NCBI GenBank assembly: GCA_013398175.1
Contig: VZRZ01007791.1
Location: 1,894,751 to 1,958,750, forward strand
DNA: 64,000 nucleotides
Direction of reading: 5' to 3'
Source of the DNA: Climacteris rufus
Taxonomy: Eukaryota > Chordata > Aves > Passeriformes > Climacteridae
The notes under the pieces were generated by a model. The model had not been told where the DNA came from, made no database searches, and worked only from the letters and a program-made list of their open reading frames with translations. A program made the translations under genes and the position numbers. Below, in pieces: positions 26,401-38,400 of this stretch (within the stretch, counting starts at the first letter, position 1; each line of letters begins with the position of its first letter).

Positions 26401-29400
26401 CTGTTTTAAAAAGGTAGGGTATTATATTTTTTAAGTTGTTACACATTTGTAATACAGTTCACAACCTGTCAATTCACCCTCATATCATCCTTGTTTAGTG
26501 CTACATTTTAATATGCTTCACAAAATAGTGTTACCTGCTGTGCATCGGCTTCCGATTCAAATGTGATGAACCAATTGTCATTATAGGCAAACTCACAGTT
26601 GATGAACTTAGGCAAATTGTCTCCTTTGAAAAGTGCTTCAACCTCCTGAGAAGAGTGGTTTCATAGGGGGGGGAAAAGCAGGGGGGGAAAGGATGGAGAG
26701 AAAAAATCATCAATTTAAAGTGCAAAACTCTGAAACTTCAAGTAAGAAACACAGAAAGCACTTCTGGGCTCACAAGATAGAACTGAGAAGTTCAGAACAC
26801 CTGCAGTAGTGTTGGCTCTCCCAACCTCCCCACTAGAAGGGCTTCAAACCAGCACTGTCTAAGGCCATACTGCCTGAGAAGTTTAGCTAGGAGCTATTCA
26901 GGCCACAAAGACATTTAAACTTGGCATCAAGCAATGAAAAATGTTTACTTCTCCCCTGTCCCAAAACCACGGAGTCACATGAAAACATGTGTATATGGCA
27001 TGGGACAGGAAAATCCTGCCCCTTCAGCAGAAACCTGGAGATAAGCTTTAACTCAAATGTCTACAGATTCATGTATTTGAAATAGGGCTTATGTTACCTC
27101 AAACATAACCAGCTATTTTCTACAGAAAACACACACCCTGGACTTCATATGTATTCTAATTCATTTGTGTGTTTTTTGGTTTTGTAACAGATTTGAGGTG
27201 AACAGCATCAAAAGGCAACCAACTTGGGAAGCCTTACAGTATTTTGGAATTTTGCTGCTTAAATAAAGCCTGACCCTGCTGTGCCAGAAATAATAGGCTA
27301 TTAAATCTGGTTAGTTAAGTCTAGATTTTTCCAGTCCAGCAAATTTAAACATAATGTATAAAAACATTTCACTGGAGATCAACTCTTCTGAAAATAAAGA
27401 CTCCTCAGCACTTTGTTGCTGTCAAGCATTTAAGAGTGACCATACAGTGCTAATATACCCAACCAGACGAACTGATGTCAGCTAAAAAAATTAAGTATAA
27501 AAAAAAAATCTACAGTACTAAAAGCTAGGCAGTCTCTGACAGGTTACATTTCATTTGGAAAGCTAGAAGCAGCTATTATTTTTAAGCTATGTACATCGGC
27601 ATATATCCAACTTCTTCCCTCCAATTCCTTTTAGCATTTTGTTTCATGTTCCTGTTTATTAAGGCCACTTTTTTTGTTACCAGTTTTTAAACTGCAGTAC
27701 TTCTGATTTTTGTATGAAGGCTATCAAGAAGAGCAACTCTTTCAGAATCTTTAGTCTTCCTTGTAAAATTAAATAGAAGAGAAACTAAAAGTTATACCCA
27801 TCATCAAGAACGTGTGCCTTCTCCTCCGTTTAGAAAATTCAAGATGACTTGTGGGCCCCATAATTTTTTCTAATATTTGCATTAGTCATAGTTCAAGCTA
27901 CATCAGAGTTGCATTGAGTATCTTTCAAAGAATCAAGTTCTCTACTCTTGCACTCATTCCACAAGCCAGTGGAGATCCTTAGCCACTTATTGACACCTCT
28001 CACCTCAGCATTATGGAAATGTTTACAAAGCTTTATCTACTTTACTTGAACAAGCTTCAAGGTGCAATAATGGCATTTTCTAGTCTGAGACTTATCTTCT
28101 TTCATCTTTGCCTATTTGTCCAAGGATCTGAGCACCAAGTGCATACAGATAAGACAGAGTCTGAGGAAATGATGGTATCTCAACTGAAGACAGCACTGTC
28201 AGCTTCACAGCCCTCTGCAAAGCTACAGGTTCTACCAAAGTCTTCCTACAAGCAACATGTTTCTACCAAATATATTTATTATGCAAACAAACAGAATAAA
28301 CTAAGTTTAAGAAGTGCTGTTAGAAACTAACAGTGTAGTAAGAAATGTGATATGCTTATTGAAATCTAGAGGAAATCTAACCTCCAAATCCTAAGGGAAA
28401 AAGCATCCTTTACTGAACAAGGGCACACTTACTTCAATGGGAGTAGATTCAGGTACTTCACGTAAAATCACAATACAGCGATTCTGATTTGGCCGAACTT
28501 TTTCCCCCTTCTCATCCACTTGAACTAAAGGCAACGCTAAGGCAGAAAAGACACAAATGTCTTTTAGCTGTCAGCAAACATAATAGCTTTGCACACCAAA
28601 AGATGCTGTGAACACTGTTTTACAGCACAAAGCTTCAAATATTTTTGAACATCGAAGAAAAAGCAGATGATGACAACACTCTCAAACCTATGAAACCAAG
28701 CAGACACATTTCCTTATCTCCACACTTGTCCAGCCTAGAAAACCCCAATTCATTAGCTTTTTCTTCTAAAGAACACATGGAGTCATGGCTTTTTTGATTC
28801 TTACCTTAGTGGTAATGTCCAGTAGTCTTTTCTGAGAATTTCATCATAGAAACATAGAATATCATGTTGGACCTCAAACACCATCTCATGTAACCTTTCT
28901 TGGCAAAAGCACAGTCTAGACAGGATGGCCCAGCACCCTGTCCAGCTGAATCTTTAAAGTATCCAGTGTTGGGGAATCCACCATTTCCCTGGGGAGATTA
29001 TTCTAATGAGTGGAAAATTTTCCTCGTGTCCAATTGGAATGTCCTCAGGAGTAACTTGTACCCAGTACCTCTCATCTCTACCATGTGACTTCTTGTAAAA
29101 AGGGAGTCTCCATCTTCTTTGCAGCCACCCTTTAAATATTGCACCACGGTGGTAAGGTCTGCCCTGAGCCTTCACTTCTCAAGGCTGAACAAACCCAGTT
29201 CTCTCAGCCTTTCCTTATACAGCAGCTCCCCAGTCCTCTGATCATCTCTGGGGCCCTCCTCTGGACTCAGTCTTCTCCTCCACACCTTTTTTGTATAGTC
29301 AGGACCAAAACTGAATACAGGGTTCCAGGTGTGACCAAACAAGCTCAGAGTAGAGTGGGATAATGACTCCTTTACCTCTGCTGGTGATGTCCCTATTGAG

Positions 29401-32400
29401 GCAGCCCAGCAGCATCCTGTTGTCTGATCCAGGACCCTTTCCACAGAGCTGCTCCCCAGTCAGATAGATCCCAGCCTGTGCTGTACTCCTGAATTATGTT
29501 TTCCAAGGTGCAATACCTTACATTAGTTCTACTGAGCTTCATAAACTTCTTCTTAGTTCACTCCTCAAGCTTAATCAGGTCTTCCTGAAGGGTGGATTGC
29601 CCTTCTGAAGTATCTACTTCCCCATCCAGTTGGGTATCATCATGCTGTTCAACAGAGCGCATTTTCCTTCTGTTCATCGTTTACATACCTGAAGAATCCT
29701 TTCTAGTTTTCTTTCTAATTTTTGACAAAATTCTGGCCAAATTCAGTTTGAGCCAAGCTTTTCCATTTCCAACTGCATCTCTGCACACCCTGGCAGTGCC
29801 CTTGTAGCTCTCAACAGGTATTCATCCACTCTTCCATCTGTGGTATGCCTTTCTTGGTTTTGAGCAGATTCAGAAGCACAGAGTTAAGCCAAGGGGGTCT
29901 CTTGATCCACCTACTTTCCCTTACCTTTCAAGGGGATGAAATGTTTTTGTGCTTCCAGAAGAGAACTCCCAGCACTAGTAGTTAGCTCCTTTATCCTCCA
30001 TGGAAGCTTCCCACAGAATCCCTCCCAGCTGTGCTCTGAGCAAGCTGAAGTTTGCTCCTGTAAAACCTTAGAAACCCTCATTGCACTCAGCACGACCCCA
30101 GACCCCAAAGTTCTGTGATGGTTGCAGCCAAGGCTTCCACTAACTGAGACAGCACAAAGCAGGCTCTCTTAGTCTCTGAGTAGTGAGTCCAGCAGTGCCT
30201 CATTCCTGGTCAGCACATCTAACACTTGTATGGGGAGCAGTCCTCTACACCTTCAAGAAACTTGAAGGATGACTTGTGCTGTATTGTTCTTCCAGCAAAC
30301 GTCTGAGTAGGTGAAGTCAACTGTAATAACCAGGTTCAGCTGACCTAAAACTTGCTTAAATGAGTCAAATATTGCTTTGTTTGCCTTGTTGTCTTGGTTT
30401 GGAGGTCAGTAGCAGATACCTACTCTAAGACCCCCCTTGGAAACAACCTTTCTGATCTTGACTCACAGGTAGTCTGTACAGCTTCCACAATTGATGTAAT
30501 TGATTTCTACACACTCAAGGTTCTCCTTAACAGAGAGTGTGATTCCTCTATCCCTTTTTCCCCAGCTGTCTTTACAAAACAGCCTAGAGACATCCATCAT
30601 GATCCTCCAGCCACGTGAGTTGTCCCGTCACATCCCACAACTTAAACTCATTAATTCTTATTTGCACAGATTCAACACCTCAAATACAAAGTAGCTTTGA
30701 TAAAACTACAGTCTTATAATTGTGATGGTCTAAACTGGGAGCTGTTTGGGCTACTTAATGCTTTACAGAAAAATAATAGCCTTTTACTGCAATACATTAA
30801 AAAAGGAAGAGATGAAAAATTCAGATTAATAGTTCTATGTCAATAATCAAAATGCTTTCTAGTAGTGAGGAACTTTTACTTACACCTCAGCACTTCAACA
30901 ATCAAATCCATATCAGTACTGAGTTTCTTGACATGATCAAGGTTTGCTACTGTCATTATTGGCACATACTGATCACTGTCCATCTGTGAAATAAGGTACA
31001 TGTCACTGGCAAGATTTTCTCTGTTGGAAGAAGAAATGAAAATAGGGAAATGTCACAGATAAATTTTTTCCAATAAACTTGAGACAAAAATTCATCACAC
31101 AGTAGCAGGCAGACTCCTTCAGCATTTTTGCTAACTAATTAAAATCACTGGCTTAAACCAAGCTTACTAAATGGCTTCAGTTATTAAGTTTTAATTATGA
31201 CCAGAAAAGGTCACAAAAATTCACCTGATCTATTATTGCTTGTAACTACTCTCACATGAAACCAATGTATTTTCTAGTTTATGCATTGGGCCCAGAGGCT
31301 TCATGTAAGCTTTAAGAGGCACATCAAGACAATACTCTGAAATTTGTGTGTTACTTACCCCAAATTCTTATCCTTTCTACTTAATTTTAAGTGGTAACTG
31401 AGAAATATATTAACATTCATCCCAAGTTAGATACTGGATCTTGTTAGTGATCCTCCAGTTTGGTACATTTAGGTAAATACATACCTAGATAAACAGAATT
31501 CCAGTGTCTTTTTCAGTAATTCTCGTAAATCTTCCTGACCTTCTGGCTGCAACTGTTCATTTCCACCTAGTAATTAAAATACTTTAGATGAAAATGCAGT
31601 TCTGCTATATTACAACAGAGATATTTTAAACAAGCCATCATATCCATCACTGACTATATAACTAATAAGAAATTTCCAAATTCAACAGATGTTCATAACG
31701 TTTTAAGTTACCAACCACCAAAATTGCACAGCAACACTTTTAAGATGGAAAACACAAACCATGTCTGACTTCATCTGTTAACCTCTGTTCTTCAAATACA
31801 TAGAAATCTGAAGCACTTTCACAAGCACAGCTACAAGCACATCTCAAAGTAAATGAAGAGATTTAGCTCCTAGATCTATCTCCCATTCTCAGGAAACTGG
31901 CCCATTTCTAGCTGACTGAACACTGACTAATGCAGCTGAGTAATATAGCCAGGGAACACTGCAAAGGAGGCACTCCATACTTCTGGCATCACTCTGAATT
32001 ACCAACACACTAATTCAGAGAAGATTTCAAAAACATAGTTATAGAATACCAGCAGATACCCAATCTACTAACAGCAGACATATAATCAATCAAAAAGCTT
32101 TTGGTTAAGAAGAAAAAATTAGTTTTTCTTTTGTACGTGAAGTTTCAAAATTATCAGATGGAAAAAATGAACTTCATGTTCCTTTTAGTTTAGACACAAT
32201 ATACTAGTGTCAGTAGAGGGTAAATTCACTGTGTCAGTGGGAGAACTGTTTAAAGATTAGAAGTTTTGTGTGGCTTTTAGAGATTTATTACACATTTATT
32301 AACATGTTATTTATGTAAATATACATATATGTAAATGTAAGTTTCTAGAAGTATTTTACACCAACTACTGCCCTCTATATGCTTCCTTTCATTAACTTTC

Positions 32401-35400
32401 ATCCTTTTCTTCAGCTCTCCTTAGCCTTTCTTCCTCCTAAAGCAACTTCTAAGTTTCTCCCCACCTTGCTATTCTTCACATGGTCTACTCTGATGAACAG
32501 AACACCAACACCTGAGAAATACATGTATCCTTTTCTAACTGCTATTTCCCTTCCCTGTCTCCTCTTTCTTTCTTGTCCAAAACCTGGCAAGGACTAAAAT
32601 CATACAAATTTTTAAAAATGATTACTAAAAATTAAAGATCAGATTTCATACTTGGGACCATTCATCAAGTGGAACAGATCTGACCTGCTGTTCAGCTGTT
32701 TATGTTATCGGACTCTTGTTAAAAATTAACTATTTTGGGCACATGGAGGACACACAGACAAGTTCCAACATTCATCTGAAGAATACTGTTTCCTTCTAGA
32801 GTGTGAGGCATCATTAATACAATTTTCTATTTGCCAGCTAGTTATTATTTAGTATTCCCCAACAGTACCCTTAAGTAGAAGAGTCAAAGAGAACTTTGAA
32901 TTTTTAAACATAAGCAAGGATGATGCCACACCTGTGTCTGATTTCACTTGTCTTCATTTCCAGTTATTAGGGATGCTATACTGGTAATTTTAAATACACA
33001 TTACAAAAACAGCTAAGCACAATGAACACGGAACAGACCTCTTGTGAATCTCAAGAAATACCCAGCACATTTTCCTCTCCTTCCCATCCCTCATCTCAGT
33101 TCAAGTAGTAATCCTACACGCATCTTGCAGACCTTCTGTCCCATTCAATGAAATACAAGCATGGCTGAATCTCTATGCTGGTTTCCAGAAGCTTCTTAAA
33201 ACATACCATCTGGTACAGACTACAGCTACTAACAGTTGCACTGAAAAAAAAATCCTGGAAGTTCATTAAATAAGAATGTAAAGAAGTTAGACTAAAATAC
33301 TGCTTATTTTAGCATTTCAAGTACAAAACTGATCTTTCACATTAACATTATTACTTGAGACACAAACCTTGGGTGAATCTCTCCTCAGTACCTTACCCAA
33401 CTAGCAACATGTAACTTAGACAGGTAGGTATCTAAATGTAAATGTCTACAGTAGGGATTGTCATTCAGAATAGCACTTCAGAAAATAATCAGTTATACCC
33501 AGAACATTTGTATGATTCTGTGCAGCACTCTGGAACACTTCCATCCAAACCAGGAGGAGACTGGGCTCCAAGCATGTCTAAATCTGACTGCAAAAGAGAC
33601 AGCATTTCCTAGGGTCTGTTTACAGAATGCACATAGAGAACAACACAAGTCGTATAGTTTGGGGGGCTTTTCTGGATTTTGTCACTGTTCAAGTCTAAGT
33701 AAGTGTTTTGGTTTTTTTAACCAAGTGCAAGGCAGTATCAGCTTGCTCTCACCTGTCTGGGTGGTTTCATGCATAGACTCATAGTCGGAATGATCGAGGG
33801 CCAAAGGGTTCATGTCCGTGTGCTCCGACACCGGCACGGCCGGGGCCGGCTCCGGCAGCTCCGCGCTCTGGGGCTTTTTGTCGCCATCGCCGTTGGCATC
33901 CAGTCCTGCAGCAGGCCACAAACACGCTCAAACAGCATTCCTTCCAACCACAGCAACATCAGCCTTACAACTACGTCTCAAAGGAGGTTGCTTACATACT
34001 TGCTTTACATTTTTTTACGAAAAAGTTAAAATTGAGACAGTTCTGCACTGAATTTTACCTTTTGTCTGACAACAGCTAGAAACTCTTATCCATACCTTCT
34101 TTACAAGAATCTGGAGGCTGGTCAGGTATTTCTTCCCACGTTTTGCTCACGCTACCATCAGTGGCACCACTTGCTTCCAAGTGTAACATATGATTTCCCC
34201 ACACCTTGGCATTGGGGTTTAACTCAGAAACCTTGGTTGACTCCTACAAAAAGGAATTGATTATGCGTTTTGTGGATACACAGCATGCATCTGGTGGACA
34301 GAAACACACAGTTTCAGATAACGGTATCATAGATACAACTCAAGATTGCACCGTCGTGTTTTTTTCACACCTGAATATATTAACTGAATTCCCACAACCA
34401 TTTCAGGTACAAACACAACTGAATTGTGCTGCACAGTATTCATTTCCCTGATTAAGAATCAAGAGCAAAGGTTATCCAAGCAGAGCAAATGACAACAAAC
34501 ATTTCATTTTTTGCCTTTGACAGACTAAATCAGCCTGTACTTGACCTAGACTTCAAGCATTTCTCCAATATATATGTCTATTTGATGCTGACTATATTGT
34601 TATTGTACCTGTTTCTGCAAAATAATATTTAAAAAACCCCAAGAATATACAAAGGTAGTTTTTTTTTTTCTGAAATTATATAAACATGTAACAGTTTTAA
34701 TGAGACATTATGGAAAACTTAAAGCAGCAAGATCTGCTTGACAACTTCTATCATTACTTCAAGAGGAGGAACAGAGCATTAAGACAGACAGGCTGAATAA
34801 CCAGATCCATTTAAATCATCTCAAGTCAATCTCTTTTAATCTGGATTAGAAATGGACACATTTAATGATTGCATACATTTATATACAGCCATCATATAAA
34901 TGGTTATATCTATACTTCAGGGAGATTGCTCTCTGCTGTGCAAACATCAACAAGACTTTTTGGATAGTAACAAGAGGCAGTTCTCTCATTTTGCCAATGT
35001 TTGAGGAAAATGCATTGAATTATTCCACACCAAGAATATATCTGGAGTGTTTTAATATAATTATTCTGGGAAAGAGTATTGCTCATGATAAGACACACTA
35101 TAAAAGCTTATCAAAAATTTCCTTTGTGAATTTACAGATGCTAGGAACATTACAGCATTTAAGGCTGGCACTCCGAAACTCCATGAAGCTTTAAAGCTTC
35201 TTAAACACATGCACTCAAGTACTTATTATCCCAGTGCAGAGAAAATATATCCAGAAATTAAAAAAAAAAAAACCCTAAGAAAACCTAGACCTAAACACAT
35301 CTATTGAATGACACAGAAAAGACTTTTAAAAAGTGGAAGTGTTTGACATAACTATTTGAATTATAAGGATTCAAAGATGAAAGCGAGTTCCATCAGTTTC

Positions 35401-38400
35401 CATTTTTAATATAAGAAATTCCCCCAGGAGAGAGCAAACAACCTCAAGTACAATCCACTGCCCACACTGCAAGTGCTGGGCAAGGTCAGAGCAGCTGCTC
35501 CAACACAGCCAGTGAGGGGAACAGTATCAGGGAAGCTCAGCAGGGAAGGAAAAGGAGCAGCAGCTGCTCCAGGTTGGCTTTTGCAGAGTGGGTAAGTCTG
35601 GAGAGGACCACTGGAGGTCAGCCAGTCCAACCTCCCTGCTTGAGCAGGGTCCTCAGAGCACGTTCCTCAGGACTGTGTCCAGACAGCTTTGCTCATTTTT
35701 TACCTCAGCTAGCCAAAGTCCAGCCTCACTCATTGCTCTCACTTCTCCTGCAGCTGCTCCTTTCTACAGCACTGCTTACCTCCACAAGTGAGCAAAACAT
35801 TTCCTAATTGCTACCAAACAAGAACTTCAGGAAATCCACAAACATTTCTTCCCATACAAAGTTAAAGAGCACTATTAACAGTCTGCAGAAAGCTTCCTTT
35901 CCACACACTGAAGTGTTTCACTTAAGTTCAGCTGGAATAGAGAATCTGCAATCAAGTTACTTTGCCAGCGATTAAACTTTCACACAAAGTAAACAGAACC
36001 AAAAAAAATACTAATATTCAGCAAAAATTTTAACTTCTGCATTCTGTACAGCATTTGGTTTTGCAGAGGAAAGGGAGTCATGTTCAGGACAAAATAACAT
36101 GATTATTTAACTAATGAAACCACAGTTTGGCTTGGCTTAGTCAAACTTCTAGCTTCAGCTTTAAGCTTTAACATCAAATCACTTCTGCAGAATACTTACA
36201 AGTTCGTCTTTATTGTGCCACCCCCAAGCACCAGCATTTTCTGGTGCTAGCAGCTGGTATGGGTAGGTTTCCATTGCATATGAAGCACTCGTTAAATTTT
36301 CAGGTTCATTCTGGAAGTTTTCACTCACTATACACAGTCTGTCATTCTTCATGGTATCATTAGAAGCTGCATTATTCCATAAAAAGCCCACCAGATATTC
36401 ACCATTACCAGAAGGAACTGTGTCAGAAAGCAGCTGATTTGTCCAATCGGCACTGCCAGTCTGAAGATTGACGAAGTGTGACCACATTTCAACGTGGGCA
36501 GTTTGTTTGTCCAGTTCACAGGAGTGCTCGTGGTCACTCGATCCATCTTCCATCAGATCTAACACGCACTGCTCTCTGCCTTGCTGGAATCCTGGGGCAC
36601 CAGGAGAGCCACTGGGTATTTCATAGGAAGGAGTAGCAGCGTATTTGTCCACCTGCTTTGGGTCAACACAAACTCCAAGCTCTTTGTTTGAGAAAATCTT
36701 GTGATCTGGCTGCAACTGTTCCCAGCTTGTGGTCAAGTCATTCATTTGAGTATTTAATATGTAACTGGTGTTTTTCAGTTCAGTAGTCTCAGCTTCCAAC
36801 TGCTTCAAATTCCCCCCGGTAAAAGGTTCTAGATTCCCAGCTGACACACCAAAACCAGCGAGGTTTTCCTCTGAGTGGATGCTGACACACTGGTTTACTT
36901 CACTGTCCTGAAGATTACATTCATTTACATCACACACACTTTTTTCATGAGTTTCTGATCTTTCTTCAGTAAAAGGCCTGACAGAAACTTGAGTGCTCCT
37001 GACCTCTGGCTCTAGACTGGCACAGTGACATAAGTTGGGCTCTTCCACTAGTTTGTCACACCCATGAGAACACGGATTTTGACACAATAAAGGCAAAAAA
37101 TTATGGACTTTATTTAAGAGATCACCGACATCTTCCAGATTTTCAGTGTCGTCTTTTAATTTTACACTCTTGTACATACAACTGTCTGTGGCTGCAAGTA
37201 CAGTGGAGTCAGAGTGAGCATTCTGACTGTCAGCCAAGCCTTTATTGCAATTGAAAAGGCCTTTACTACAATCAACCATGTTTGCATCCAAATTCTGTTT
37301 TACATTTTCTGCCTTGTTATCAATGGACTCATTTAGATGATGTTCACATTTTGTCTGTTTTATAGATTCTACTGCATCCCCGGCCATTTTGTCTGACTCA
37401 CACCCTGCATTCCATTGATTTTGCACTGCATGGAAAGAACATACATCCTGCTGTTCATCTTGTCTACAGTCCATGTCTATTTTATTCATATTTTCACATT
37501 CCACAGACACAGAAGAGACACTGGTTTTGTTATCTGAATTTGAATATTTGCATAGTTTACCTTTATTGCCTGGTGACTCTTGTGAAACCTGGCATTCTAG
37601 GCTGTTTTCCTTTAGGAACATTTCATCTGTGCTTGGGTTCTGTAGTTCATGGGATGTCAAACTACCACCACTTACCCACGAGCCAGTACTGCTCAAGTTA
37701 CCAGCTTCCTCAGGCAAGTCACCTTTTAGCTCAGTGACACTCACACAGGCATCTTCCTCCACACCACTGTGGTTTGCAGCTTCAGCTGATGTCTTGATTT
37801 CAGTGCAATCCTTAATCTGATGTTCACTAGAGTCTGGTGCAAATATTTGGCCATATGTTCTTTCAAGCATTTTCTTTTCCACATTTGAGTTTACTTCACT
37901 TTCTGGCTTTAGAAAGCAGACTTCTTCAGCAAGTTTTTCTACATTGTCCATTTCGTGTAAGTCTAATGATAATTTAAAGTTATCCTTCACGTTCTCTACC
38001 ACCTGTTCAGTATTTATTTGCTCTGTAACACTTGAAAGACGCCTACTTAAACCAAGGGATCCAATATCAGAATGATTGCTTCCCACAGTTTTTCCTAAAT
38101 GACATACTCCAGTGTTTAACAATACACTGGAAATACAATCACCGTTTTTCACCTTTTCTGAGGTAGGGCTGTATTGGTCCTCTCCAGCAGCATCCACAAG
38201 CTTTACACAATCACAAGCTGTATGGAGTGATTCATTCCAACTGACAGCACTACCCATGGCATGTATCTCCTCTTGCTGATTCTCAGGGATAATTTCATTG
38301 GATACTTTTGCTCTTAAGACATCTGTTACTGTATTGTCAGTATTTAACCTATGCACCTGACACCTGTCAGTCAGTAACTTGTCAGAAGAACATTGGATAT

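Larger units (their letters stand above)
28537..30883 (-). other. LARP4B: Intron between LARP4B exons 6 and 7, containing a CR1 insertion
   Basis: 2.3 kb, most of it derived from a minus-orientation CR1 element (about 28843-30660) listed separately. The flanks are plain AT-rich intron. Confidence 0.75.

Noticed and set aside
36179..36200. KDEL followed by a nearby stop, as an ER-retention C-terminus of the giant ORF
   Set aside because: The stop comes six codons after KDEL, so KDEL is not terminal even without splicing. There is no signal peptide, and the donor at this point indicates that translation continues into LARP4B.
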